Source: Flammeovirga sp. EKP202 (GTDB lineage: Bacteria > Bacteroidota > Bacteroidia > Cytophagales > Flammeovirgaceae). From it: a DNA stretch of 64,000 nucleotides. Where the stretch lies: contig NZ_JACVVP010000010.1 in the NCBI RefSeq assembly GCF_014534745.1, positions 62,001 to 126,000 of the forward strand, written 5' to 3'. The position numbers and the translations under genes are program-made. Shown one piece after another: positions 47,699 through 56,472 of this stretch (the stretch's first letter is position 1; the number at the start of each line of letters is the position of its first letter). The notes beneath the pieces are model-generated. The model ran no database searches and was not told the origin of the DNA. It saw nothing but the letters and a program-made list of their open reading frames with translations.

Positions 47699-48850
47699 CT
47701 ATTCTTCTTTCTGCATCATAGCTGGTAACGTCTTGAAAATCAATTTAAAATCCATTGCAGTATTTCGAGAACCAGCGTATTTATTATCTAATTTTGTTCT
47801 CTTATCACTATCCATAAATGGATCTACTGATTTTTGAATTTGCCATAATCCTGTAATTCCTGCGGGAGTATTAAACCTTTCTACAGTAGTATCTTTTGTC
47901 AATTGCTCGGCTTCATAAAGGGGGAGAGGCCTGTTTCCAACAACTGACATTTGACCAAGTAATACGTTGACTAACTGGGGTAATTCGTCTAAACTCGTTT
48001 TTCTTATTAATGCTCCTACTTTTGTAATTCTTGGATCATTTTCTAGCTTAAAAAAAGTAGTACGGTTCTTTTGTGCCTTATACACCTTTTCACTTACCGT
48101 AAAGCCTTCATCACCTGTAATCATAGTATCACATGGAGTGATATCTTCCAAATTTTCAATTTTTGAATAACTATTCTTTTGTAACAAGCCTTCGACAAGT
48201 TGGTCTGCATTGACCTTCATGGATCTAAATTTTAGAAAAGGAATGATTTCATAATCTCTACCGATTCTGTTAGAAACGTAAAAAATAGGTCCTGGATTTT
48301 CAATATAAATTGCAATGGCGATGAGTAGGTAGATAGGTAATAGGCAGATAATAAGTGATAAGGAAAATACAATATCAAACCCACGTTTACCAATCAAGCT
48401 TTTATTTTCATAAATATAACTAAGTGTTTCTTTGAATGATTTTCTTTCTTCCCTCTCTATTCTTTTTCTCTCTTTATGTTTTGTGTAGCGACTCAATACA
48501 TTTTTCACCCTGATATCTAGTTCTGTAGGATTAAATGGTTTTGAAATGTAGTCATCCACACCAAGGTCAAGTACTTCTATCTTCTTTGCAGATGAATCTT
48601 CAGCAGACAATGTAATGATCGGTAAATGAGATTTAAGGGGGTTATCTTTTACTTCCTTGATAAAGGTAATACCTGATTCTTTTTTAAGATTAATATCCGT
48701 AATTACGAGGTCAATCTGATGTTTTTCTAAGATTGACAATGCCTCTTCAATAGTACTTGAGCAATAAACAGTGTATTTTTTAGACAATAGATTTCTGACA
48801 AACTTTTGCATGAACCTGTCATCATCCAAAAGTAGTATTTCGTTAAACAT
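47699..48850 (-). CDS. Receiver domain fused to a phosphoglycosyltransferase (WcaJ/EpsL-type sugar transferase)
   Basis: 383 aa. Residues 1-122 are a full response-regulator receiver: acidic pocket D9-D11, phospho-acceptor D52 (LVITDINL), S82, K104 (YISKPF). A basic helical linker (about 123-150) leads to a monotopic phosphoglycosyltransferase (about 155-380): membrane re-entrant helix SLSLIICLLPIYLLIAIAIY, FLKFRSM, catalytic DE in TSLDELPQLVNV, VVGNRP, PAGITGLWQIQ. PGTs attach the first sugar-phosphate to undecaprenyl phosphate for exopolysaccharide or O-antigen. Here the output of the receiver would be the enzyme itself. It is divergent from two stand-alone receiver genes. Confidence 0.92.
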   Translation of the reverse strand: MFNEILLLDDDRFMQKFVRNLLSKKYTVYCSSTIEEALSILEKHQIDLVITDINLKKESGITFIKEVKDNPLKSHLPIITLSAEDSSAKKIEVLDLGVDDYISKPFNPTELDIRVKNVLSRYTKHKERKRIEREERKSFKETLSYIYENKSLIGKRGFDIVFSLSLIICLLPIYLLIAIAIYIENPGPIFYVSNRIGRDYEIIPFLKFRSMKVNADQLVEGLLQKNSYSKIENLEDITPCDTMITGDEGFTVSEKVYKAQKNRTTFFKLENDPRITKVGALIRKTSLDELPQLVNVLLGQMSVVGNRPLPLYEAEQLTKDTTVERFNTPAGITGLWQIQKSVDPFMDSDKRTKLDNKYAGSRNTAMDFKLIFKTLPAMMQKEE

Positions 48851-49076
48851 ATTAGGTAATTATAGGTTAATAAAATGTCCTGTATCAGTTATTCGTTTCA
48901 ACACTATCTATCTTAAATTAGTTCTATTTACACATCATTTTTCTTAGACATCATAGTCGTATTTTTTTATAATATTTTAAGAATTGTATTTTTTTATAAA
49001 TGTCTTGTATTTATAAAGCAAAGAGATAACTATCATGAATTAAGATTGTTATATTTCAGTATTACATTTTTTTGAT

Positions 49077-49520
49077 ATGAGAAAATCAATCTTAGTTGTT
49101 GATGATGATCTATTTATTAGAGATATCACTTCACATGTTTTGGGAGTAAATAATGATATATTATTGGCTCATGACGTTCTAAATGCTCGTAAAATACTTC
49201 AAAATAATCATGTAGATCTTGTGCTGTTGGATATTGAATTAGAAAAAGAAACTAGCGAATGCCTCTTTGATGATTTACAACAGACAAATGAAATCCCTGT
49301 CATGATTTTTTCTAGTAACAAAGATCCAATGATCAGAGATAATTTCATTGATCTTGGAATAGTTGATTATGTACAAAAACCTTTCAATATGAATGAACTT
49401 GAAGTAAAGATTCAAGACCTCTTACTCCAAAGTAATCCCCGTAAAATGCAAAAAAAGAGGCGGGAATTTCATTTTAAGAATTGGTTTTTGAATTTAATGA
49501 AGTTTAGGAAATCAGCCTAG
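49077..49520 (+). CDS. Stand-alone receiver protein with basic tail
   Basis: 147 aa. Receiver with acidic pocket D9-D11, phospho-acceptor D52 (LVLLDIEL), S79/S80 and K101 (YVQKPF), so it can be phosphorylated. The C-terminal 27 residues are very basic and aromatic (RKMQKKRREFHF, KNWFLNLMKFRK); this could bind membrane, nucleic acid or a partner. No classical output domain. It is divergent from the receiver-PGT gene across 226 bp and is followed 111 bp later by another receiver gene. Confidence 0.87.
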   Translation: MRKSILVVDDDLFIRDITSHVLGVNNDILLAHDVLNARKILQNNHVDLVLLDIELEKETSECLFDDLQQTNEIPVMIFSSNKDPMIRDNFIDLGIVDYVQKPFNMNELEVKIQDLLLQSNPRKMQKKRREFHFKNWFLNLMKFRKSA

Positions 49521-49631
49521 TCAAGAATTTTGTTAATAGTGTGAGTAAATATTAATAATTATTGAACTTATCAACAAATGACAACGTTCTAGAGGTAAAA
49601 TAACCTAAAAAACACCCAAATAAAAAGAAAT

Positions 49632-50123
49632 ATGAAGTATCCGATACTTGTTATAGAAGACGATCAATTTATGCGTGATTTGACTATCAACACGCTAAAA
49701 GATAAATACGAAGTTCTTTCGGCTCAGACATTAAATGAAGCGAAAGCAATATTAAAATCTCAATTTGTTAAGTTAGTGCTTACTGACCTGAACTTAGATC
49801 AGGAAAATACTTTTGATTTCATCGTAAAACTTAGAAATACACCTCACTATTCAGATATACCAATATTAGTTTATTCAGGACAATTTGATTTGGCCCAAAA
49901 AGGAGAATTGTTGAACAATGGTATTGCGGGTTTCATTGAAAAACCAGTATCATTGAAGGAATTACAAATCAGAATTGACAATACGATTGATCACTATTCT
50001 AAAGTAAAAAGAATTAAGTTGAGCAAAGAGGATATAGTGCCACTTCCTGAAGAAAAAACAAATCCAATCACTGGAAAGGGAAGTGTTTTTAAAAAAAGCT
50101 TTTACAACATATTATTCACTTAA
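49632..50123 (+). CDS. Stand-alone receiver protein
   Basis: 163 aa. Receiver with E9/D10/D11 pocket, D52 (LVLTDLNL), S82 and K104 (FIEKPV). It is similar along its length to the receiver of the PGT fusion (DDxFM near the start, KYxV, NEAxxIL). The C-terminal 40 residues have no known output and end KKSFYNILFT, faintly like the KSFKETLSYI linker of the fusion protein. It probably works in the same circuit, as phosphate sink, competitor or partner (inference). A terminator follows. Confidence 0.87.
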   Translation: MKYPILVIEDDQFMRDLTINTLKDKYEVLSAQTLNEAKAILKSQFVKLVLTDLNLDQENTFDFIVKLRNTPHYSDIPILVYSGQFDLAQKGELLNNGIAGFIEKPVSLKELQIRIDNTIDHYSKVKRIKLSKEDIVPLPEEKTNPITGKGSVFKKSFYNILFT

Positions 50124-50216
50124 AATAAAACATGTTTGGAGTCTAATTTTTTTTAATTCAAACATGATTTAAAGATTTATCAATAACCCAATTACTAATT
50201 AATTTAAATCAGAAAT

Positions 50217-50247
50217 GAGCCTTATGTAGATTGCATAGGCTCTTTTT
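50217..50247 (+). terminator. Terminator after the receiver genes
   Basis: Stem GAGCCTTATG / CATAGGCTC with one bulged T (50217-50241), then seven T. Confidence 0.85.
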
Positions 50248-50429
50248 TTGTTTAAATTTTTATGCAGGAAAACAAATTTATGATTTAGAAGTACTATATA
50301 GATAGTAAGCAGTAGTACATTCGAACTTAGGATAAGTTGAGTTATTATTTCGTTCAATCAATGCAGAAAAGAAGAGTATAACTACACACCAAGTAGGGTA
50401 TAAAGAAAATTCAAAACTTCTGATTTTAA

Positions 50430-50540
50430 TTGTACAACTGCTTAAAGTAAATGTATCTTTGCTTAAATTTTTTCAAAGAGTACTTTGTACTAAGCAGTTG
50501 AACTTTATAAATTCGACATTTAAATGTTTGCTTGCTTAAA
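50430..50540 (+). promoter_or_regulatory. cysM promoter with repeated TGCTTAA boxes
   Basis: -33 TTG (50430-50432), 21 bp, -7 TATCTTTG (50454-50461). TGCTTAAA occurs at 50439-50446, 50460-50467 and 50533-50540. A perfect inverted copy gives a 10-bp palindromic pair, CAACTGCTTA at 50435-50444 and TAAGCAGTTG at 50491-50500. Two boxes are 21 bp apart and overlap the promoter, as repressor operators would. Confidence 0.55.
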
Positions 50541-50566
50541 TCTCTAAACTATCAACAATAAAGATT

Positions 50567-51445
50567 ATGTCATCAGTATTATCGCTAGTAGGAAATACTC
50601 CATTAGTAAAGCTTGAAAAGCTTAATCCTAATCCTAACGTCACTATTTATGCTAAGTTAGAAGGGCAAAACCCTGGCGGAAGTGTAAAAGATAGAGCTGC
50701 TTTTAATATGATCAATGAAGCGATTAAAAGTGGTGAGTTAAAAAAAGGCATGAAATTAATCGAAGCAACTAGTGGCAACACCGGAATTGCTTTAGCTATG
50801 ATGGCATCTTTATTTGGTGTAGAAATTGAATTAGTGATGCCTGATAGTGCGACGATTGAAAGAGTAAAATCGATGAAAGCATATGGTGCCAAAGTGACAT
50901 TGACGCCTGCAGCTATATCTATGGAAGGAGCTAGAGATTATGCTTTGAGTAAAGTCAATGAAGGAGGACATTTGATGTTAAATCAATTTGATAATCCAAA
51001 TAACTATATGGCTCATTATAAAACAACTGGCCCTGAAATCTGGAGAGATACGGAGCATGAAGTGACTCATTTTGTTTCTGCAATGGGAACAACAGGAACA
51101 ATTATGGGTACATCAAAATTCCTAAAAGAACAAAATCCATCCATTACTATTGTAGGTACTCAACCTGCAGAAGGAGCTCGAATTCCTGGTATTAGAAGAT
51201 GGCCACAAGAATATTTACCAAAAATCTTTGATGCCTCAAGAGTAGATACTACAATTGACGTTAGCCAAGAAAATGCAACTGCAATGACTAGAAAATTGGC
51301 ATTAGAAGAAGGTATTTTCGCAGGAATGAGTAGTGGAGGTTCAGCTTATGCTGCTATTGAAACTGCAAAACAAATTGAAAAAGGAGTGATTGTCTTTATC
51401 GTTTGTGATAGAGGAGACAAATATTTATCAAGTGATCTATTTTAA
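50567..51445 (+). CDS. cysM: Cysteine synthase B (O-acetylserine sulfhydrylase)
   Basis: 292 aa PLP enzyme making L-cysteine from O-acetylserine and sulfide (or thiosulfate, for CysM types). The PLP lysine is K41 in NPGGSVKDRAA. ATSGNTGIALAM and SAMGTTGTIMG are substrate and phosphate-binding loops. The length and the C-terminal IVCDRGDKYLSS favour CysM over CysK. Cytosolic. It is followed 15 bp later by a lipoprotein gene in the same unit. The promoter carries repeated boxes that suggest specific control. Confidence 0.93.
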   Translation: MSSVLSLVGNTPLVKLEKLNPNPNVTIYAKLEGQNPGGSVKDRAAFNMINEAIKSGELKKGMKLIEATSGNTGIALAMMASLFGVEIELVMPDSATIERVKSMKAYGAKVTLTPAAISMEGARDYALSKVNEGGHLMLNQFDNPNNYMAHYKTTGPEIWRDTEHEVTHFVSAMGTTGTIMGTSKFLKEQNPSITIVGTQPAEGARIPGIRRWPQEYLPKIFDASRVDTTIDVSQENATAMTRKLALEEGIFAGMSSGGSAYAAIETAKQIEKGVIVFIVCDRGDKYLSSDLF

Positions 51446-51459
51446 TTATTTATAAACCT

Positions 51460-51975
51460 ATGAGAACAATAGTATTATCATTCGTTTTAGGATTTTTCCT
51501 AATGAGTTGTGGTGGAGAGCAAAAATCACATCATAAACAAGAAACAACGAAAGAGGAAGAGAAATTAACAGCGGTTATCTATAATGCTGAAAAAGCTAAG
51601 GCTCCACAAGCATACATGAAATTATCAGAGTGCTTGATCGCAAGCAATCCCACGGCCGCACAAACGTATGCCAAAAGATTAAAAAGTGCTATGCCTTCTG
51701 AAACAGCAGAAGAAGTAAGTGTAGCTATTGATGCGATTATCAATACTGATGACCTAGCTGCTCAAAGAAAAAGTTTTGAAACAGTTACAGCATATTTCTT
51801 AGAGGTAGCCAAAAAAGGTGAAGCAGGGATGGATATTTATTTAGTACATTGTCCTATGGCATTTAACAATACAGGTGCTAACTGGCTAAGTGCTACAAAT
51901 GAGGTAGTTAACCCTTATTTTGGAGATGAGATGTTACACTGCGGTAGAGTGATGGAGACAATAAAAGGGAAGTAA
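51460..51975 (+). CDS. DUF3347-like lipoprotein
   Basis: 171 aa, lipobox LMSC (C17), then a His/Lys-rich linker. The mature domain is helical and ends with the DUF3347-type pattern: DIYLVHCPMAFNNTGANWLS, NPYFGDEMLHCGRV. The CPM and CG cysteines plus His residues look like a metal site; related domains occur beside Cu/heavy-metal efflux adaptors. No efflux genes are here. Co-transcribed with cysM, so a link to sulfur or thiophilic-metal stress is possible (inference). Confidence 0.78.
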   Translation: MRTIVLSFVLGFFLMSCGGEQKSHHKQETTKEEEKLTAVIYNAEKAKAPQAYMKLSECLIASNPTAAQTYAKRLKSAMPSETAEEVSVAIDAIINTDDLAAQRKSFETVTAYFLEVAKKGEAGMDIYLVHCPMAFNNTGANWLSATNEVVNPYFGDEMLHCGRVMETIKGK

Positions 51976-52003
51976 CACTCAACACTCTGTATAAATTCTC
52001 ATG

Positions 52004-52042
52004 AAAAGTCACTTTCTAAATTATTGGAAAGTGACTTTTTTA
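52004..52042 (+). terminator. Terminator of the cysM unit
   Basis: 13-bp stem AAAAGTCACTTTC (52004-52016) / GAAAGTGACTTTT (52027-52039), then T. Confidence 0.92.
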
Positions 52043-52116
52043 TTTTAACTTGTTATGATTTTGAAGGATAAGACTTATTACTTATGCATCCAACTTTTTA
52101 ATTGTCTATTTAATTT

Positions 52117-54309
52117 ATGCGACTATTAACTACTCTTCTTTTACTATTCAACATTTCGCTTGCTTTTTCGAATGATAAACTTCTAGTTGATGAATCATCT
52201 ATTCACCTTGAAAACGTATCAGAACATGTTGAAATTTTCTTGGACTCAAGTAATGCTATACCCTTTGAAAAAATTTTAACAACGGATGCTTTTACTCCTA
52301 ACACTCAGGAAATTATAAATGTTGGTTTTAATGAAGCTTCACTTTGGTTGAAACTACGTTTGGTTAATATTTCTTTGGAAGAAAATAAAGACTTCATATT
52401 AGAAATTGGAAATAGTAACCTTGATGTGATCGAGGTTTATGAAATAAAAGATGATCAACTCATCAACTTTCAGCTAATGGGGGATCAAATCCCTTTCTTT
52501 GAAAGAGCTATTCAATTTAGAAATAACCTTTATCCTTTTGAAATTGAGTCCAATACTGAAAAAGAATTGTACTTGAAAATTCAAACAAATGGTGCATTAC
52601 AAGTACCGCTTACTATAGCTACACCCACTCAATTTTTTATAAATCACCTTAAAACAGAAACTGCTTACGGCATATACATTGGGATTATGTTAGTGATGGT
52701 TTTATATAATATACTCATTTTCTTATCATTGAAGGATTTGAATTACCTGTATTATGCCTTCCCAATTTTAGCAAATACAACGTTCTTCCTTTCTTTAAGT
52801 GGTCATCACTTTCAATACTTATTTCCTAATTCTCCCAATGTAGCTAACAATGTCACGGTGATTTCCATAGCAGCATGGATTCTAACCTCCTCTTTTTATG
52901 CAAAATCTTCCTTACAATCTAAACAGTATTCAAAGGTTGCTGATATAGCCCTAATTGTAACCATGATCTTGGGAGCAGTTGGTATTTTATTACCTTTCAT
53001 CAGTAGCTATGCCTTTGCAGTAAGAGTCAACAGTAAACTTACTTTAGTCAACTCTTTGGTAATGTTTGTTGCCGGTTTAATGATTTGGTATAAAGGAAAT
53101 AAGTCAGCTCGTTTCTTCATATTAGCTTGGACGGCATACTTAGCAGGTACATTTATCTTTGCACTGATGAAATACAATTTTATTGAGCAAAATGAATTCA
53201 CAAAAAATGTATTGGCTTATGGAGGTATTATAGAAGTACTCTTCTTATCGTTGGCTTTAAGTGATAAATACAAACTTTACAAAAGAGAAAAGGAAAATGC
53301 TCAGAAAGAACTTTTAGAACAGCAGTTACAGACGAATGCTACTCTTGAAGTAAAAGTGAATGAAAGAACTGCTGAACTCCAAGAAAAACAAATTGAATTG
53401 GAGAATAATGCTCAATCTTTGAAAGAGGCGTTTGAAGAGATCAATGCAAAAAATGTGGAACTAGAACAGCAGAATGAAGAGATAGCGACCCAAAGAGATA
53501 TGGTCGAAAAACAAAAAGTTCACCTCATTGAATCCAAAGATAAAATACAAGCGAGTATCAATTATGCCAAAAGGATTCAAGCTACAATGCTTCCTTCTCA
53601 GTCTCATCTGAAGAGTTTATTTCCCGATTCATTTTTGATTTTTCAGCCTAGAGATATCGTATCTGGAGATTTTTACTGGTGTGCTCAAGTTGGGAACAAA
53701 AGGATATTAGCCACTGTAGATTGTACTGGACATGGTGTACCAGGTGCATTTATGTCGTTAGTAGGATATCACCTTTTACAAGATATTGTTGTGAAAACTA
53801 AGATTACATCTCCTGAAATAATTTTACAAGCACTTCACCTTCAAATATTAAAAAGTCTGCATCAAGAAAATTATCAATTGAAGGATGGAATGGATATGAG
53901 TTTAATTGTTTTTGATGAAACAACAAGAGAATTAGAGTTCTCAGGTGCTCGTAACCCATTAGTTTACAGTCAAAATGGTAAATTTGAAATGATAAAAGGG
54001 GACCGAAATTCCATTGGTTCAACGAATCCAAAAGTATCATTTACAAAACATCGCCTCAAAATAGATTCTTCTACAACCTTATTTATGTACTCTGATGGTT
54101 TCCAAGATCAATTTGGAGGACCAAATGATAGAAAGTTTGGATCTAAGAGATTCCGTAAAATATTAGAGGAAAATTGTGATTTTGAACTCACATTGCAGAA
54201 AGAAATTTTGGATAAATATTTGAATGATTGGGTGAAGATTGATGAGGAGAATCATCACAGACAGACTGACGATATATTAGTTATTGGTGTTAAATTAGAG
54301 CAAGAATAA
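52117..54309 (+). CDS. 7TM-DISM receptor with SpoIIE-type phosphatase
   Basis: 730 aa. Signal peptide (about 1-18), then a periplasmic 7TMR-DISMED2 sandwich (about 25-165), seven membrane helices (about 175-385), a long coiled coil (about 390-480; KVNERTAELQEKQIELENN) and a C-terminal PP2C/SpoIIE Ser/Thr phosphatase (about 495-728; SGDFYWCAQVGNKRI, DCTGHGVPGAFMS, DGMDMSLIVF, MYSDGFQDQFGG). It would sense an outside ligand, perhaps a carbohydrate, and dephosphorylate an anti-sigma-antagonist type partner. No such partner is encoded nearby. It is 18 bp ahead of the BtuF-like gene. Confidence 0.92.
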   Translation: MRLLTTLLLLFNISLAFSNDKLLVDESSIHLENVSEHVEIFLDSSNAIPFEKILTTDAFTPNTQEIINVGFNEASLWLKLRLVNISLEENKDFILEIGNSNLDVIEVYEIKDDQLINFQLMGDQIPFFERAIQFRNNLYPFEIESNTEKELYLKIQTNGALQVPLTIATPTQFFINHLKTETAYGIYIGIMLVMVLYNILIFLSLKDLNYLYYAFPILANTTFFLSLSGHHFQYLFPNSPNVANNVTVISIAAWILTSSFYAKSSLQSKQYSKVADIALIVTMILGAVGILLPFISSYAFAVRVNSKLTLVNSLVMFVAGLMIWYKGNKSARFFILAWTAYLAGTFIFALMKYNFIEQNEFTKNVLAYGGIIEVLFLSLALSDKYKLYKREKENAQKELLEQQLQTNATLEVKVNERTAELQEKQIELENNAQSLKEAFEEINAKNVELEQQNEEIATQRDMVEKQKVHLIESKDKIQASINYAKRIQATMLPSQSHLKSLFPDSFLIFQPRDIVSGDFYWCAQVGNKRILATVDCTGHGVPGAFMSLVGYHLLQDIVVKTKITSPEIILQALHLQILKSLHQENYQLKDGMDMSLIVFDETTRELEFSGARNPLVYSQNGKFEMIKGDRNSIGSTNPKVSFTKHRLKIDSSTTLFMYSDGFQDQFGGPNDRKFGSKRFRKILEENCDFELTLQKEILDKYLNDWVKIDEENHHRQTDDILVIGVKLEQE

Positions 54310-54327
54310 CTTTAATTTTTTTGACTT

Positions 54328-55128
54328 ATGGATCATCAATATCCTCAAAGGATAGTTTGTCTTACAGATGAAGTAACAGAGTGGTTATATTTATTAGGTG
54401 AGCAAGATAGAATTGTTGGTATTTCAGCTTTTGCAGATCGACCCGAAGAAGCTAAAAAAGAGAAACCAATGGTTTGTGGTTTTACAGGTGCCAACTTTAA
54501 GAAAATTATGGCAACACAACCTGACTTGGTAATAGGTTTCTCCGACCTTCAAGCAGATATTGCCTCAAGACTTATCAAAAAGGGGATTCCTACATTGATT
54601 ACAAACCAGCGTTCAATTAGCGAAATCATGAATACACTCATGATGATTGCTAGGATAGTAGGAGCTGATGCAAAAGCGAAAACCTTAATGGATAAAATGT
54701 ATGCTACTATCGAAGAAGCAAAACAGTTTAGCCAATCCTTGAAAGAAAATCCAAAAATATATTTTGAAGAATGGGATGACCCTATCATTACAGGAATTCA
54801 GTGGGTTTCTGAAATCATTACACTTTGTGGTGGGGTTGATATATTTATTGAACATGCTGATAAACAAAATGCTCAAGGTAGAGTGTTGGCCAATTTTGAA
54901 CCTGTTGTAGAGCGAAATCCAGATATTGGTCTGTTTTGTTGGTGTGGAAAAAAAATGGATAGAGAAGCGGTATTAAACCGACCGAATATTCAATCTCTTT
55001 CTTTCTATAAAAATAATGAAATCCATGAGGTAGATCCTATTTTCATGTTACAACCCGGGCCTGCCACAATAATGGAAGGAATTCCCTATATAATGAATAT
55101 TATTAAGAATTGGAGTCAAAGAAAATAA
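54328..55128 (+). CDS. BtuF-like cobalamin/metal-chelate binding protein without signal peptide
   Basis: 266 aa of the periplasmic-binding-protein class III (helical backbone) type: RIVCLTDEVTEWLYLLGEQDRIVGIS, VCGFTGANFKKIMATQPDLVIGFS, ITLCGGVDIFIE, NPDIGLFCW. It most resembles BtuF-like proteins. The start lacks any signal peptide or lipobox (MDHQYPQRIVCL), and no upstream in-frame extension is likely because the previous gene ends 18 bp before. No BtuC/BtuD or TonB receptor is near. It may be a cytosolic member whose ligand is unknown. Confidence 0.82.
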   Translation: MDHQYPQRIVCLTDEVTEWLYLLGEQDRIVGISAFADRPEEAKKEKPMVCGFTGANFKKIMATQPDLVIGFSDLQADIASRLIKKGIPTLITNQRSISEIMNTLMMIARIVGADAKAKTLMDKMYATIEEAKQFSQSLKENPKIYFEEWDDPIITGIQWVSEIITLCGGVDIFIEHADKQNAQGRVLANFEPVVERNPDIGLFCWCGKKMDREAVLNRPNIQSLSFYKNNEIHEVDPIFMLQPGPATIMEGIPYIMNIIKNWSQRK

Positions 55129-55170
55129 TATATAATAAGTAAATTTGTTAAGAAATAACGAAAATTATAT

Positions 55171-55950
55171 ATGAGCACTTTCCCACAGCAAGATCCATCT
55201 ATCTTAAATGATAAAGACCCAGAGTTATTAAGAATTCACTCTATTGAAACTTTCGGAACCCATGATGGTCCGGGAATCCGTTTTATTGTTTTTGTTCAAG
55301 GATGTCAGTTCAGATGTTTGTACTGTCATAATCCGGATACATTCGATGTAAAAGGAGGGAAGCACATTCAATTAGACGAAATAGAAAAAAGAGTTCTTAG
55401 ACAAAGACCTTACTTTGGTGACGAAGGTGGAATTACAATTTCAGGAGGAGAACCTTTATTACACCGCAAGAAGCTAATTACACTTTTCAAAAGATTAAAA
55501 GAGCACGGAATTCATACTTGCTTGGATTCTAATGGACGATTGGTGAATAAAGAGGTAGAAGAACTTTTAGACTATACTGATTTATTAATGTTGGATGTAA
55601 AGCATATTAATGACGATTGGCATCATAAGTTAACTACAGTTTCAAACTCAGCTACTTTAAAATTAGCTGAAATGCGTGAGAAACAAGGTAAACCAATGTG
55701 GATTCGTTATGTATTAGTTCCAGGATGGTCTGACCAAGAAGAATATTTACATGAGTTGGGACAATTTTTCAAAGACTATAAAACAATTGAAAAAATTGAA
55801 ATCCAACCATACCATAAATTAGGAGTTCATAAATGGGAAGCCATGGGGCTGAAATATGAACTAGAAGGAGTGAACCCTCCAACAGCTGAAGAAATTGAAA
55901 AAGCAAAGAATATCTTTGCTCAGTATTTTAAGGAAGTTCATGTCAACTAA
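55171..55950 (+). CDS. pflA: Pyruvate formate-lyase activating enzyme-like radical SAM protein
   Basis: 259 aa. The radical SAM cluster CX3CX2C is in CQFRCLYCHNPD (about residues 50-60). GITISGGEPLLH and CLDSNGRL are the SAM-binding motifs typical of PflA. The start SIETFGTHDGPGIRFIVFVQ is diagnostic of the PFL-AE group. It puts a glycyl radical on pyruvate formate-lyase under anaerobic conditions. No pflB or other glycyl-radical enzyme lies in the window, so the target is elsewhere. It is 42 bp after the BtuF-like gene and convergent with the NUDIX gene, 3 bp away. Confidence 0.9.
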   Translation: MSTFPQQDPSILNDKDPELLRIHSIETFGTHDGPGIRFIVFVQGCQFRCLYCHNPDTFDVKGGKHIQLDEIEKRVLRQRPYFGDEGGITISGGEPLLHRKKLITLFKRLKEHGIHTCLDSNGRLVNKEVEELLDYTDLLMLDVKHINDDWHHKLTTVSNSATLKLAEMREKQGKPMWIRYVLVPGWSDQEEYLHELGQFFKDYKTIEKIEIQPYHKLGVHKWEAMGLKYELEGVNPPTAEEIEKAKNIFAQYFKEVHVN

Positions 55951-55953
55951 AAA

Positions 55954-56472
55954 TTAGCGGACTGAATCAATATATTTAGATACAATAGCTTTTATGGATG
56001 TTAATCCAATGGTTGTTGTATCTATTTTTTTTGGTGAAATAAACTCAATACTACTCACATCATCATTGGCCTGAAGAGGTGAAAAATCTTCGATCTGAGC
56101 TTTAAAAACCATATCTAAAGTATAATAATCGATTTCCTTATAAGTATATGTATTTGGAAAACTACAAAAATACTCTAAGGATGTGATATCAAGATTTAAC
56201 TCTTCTTTAATTTCCCGAATTGCAGCATCTTCTACTGTCTCGTTGATATCTACAAAACCTCCTGGTAAATCATAAGTACCTTTGAAAGGATCAAATTTTC
56301 TAACAGTCAGTAATAATTCTCCTTTCTGATTTGTAATTAAAACAGCAACAGCTGCTGAAGCATTGATATAGAGATCAAAACCACAATTTGAACAAACAAA
56401 GTGTTTTGTATCAAATTGAATCGCATCACTTTGACACTTAGGGCAACTCTTAAAGTGCTCTTTTATGTGCAT
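55954..56472 (-). CDS. NUDIX hydrolase with N-terminal zinc ribbon
   Basis: 172 aa from ATG at 56472. A longer frame reaching 56550 runs into the previous gene and has no family-like sequence. The chosen ATG overlaps the upstream stop by one base (TAATG), implying coupling. Residues about 8-33 are a zinc ribbon (CPKC, CSNC). The NUDIX box is seen in GGFVDINETVEDAAIREIKEELNL (G, REIKEE). The general layout resembles NudC/YjaD-like and related nucleotide-sugar or NADH pyrophosphatases; the substrate is not readable. Confidence 0.88.
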   Translation of the reverse strand: MHIKEHFKSCPKCQSDAIQFDTKHFVCSNCGFDLYINASAAVAVLITNQKGELLLTVRKFDPFKGTYDLPGGFVDINETVEDAAIREIKEELNLDITSLEYFCSFPNTYTYKEIDYYTLDMVFKAQIEDFSPLQANDDVSSIEFISPKKIDTTTIGLTSIKAIVSKYIDSVR

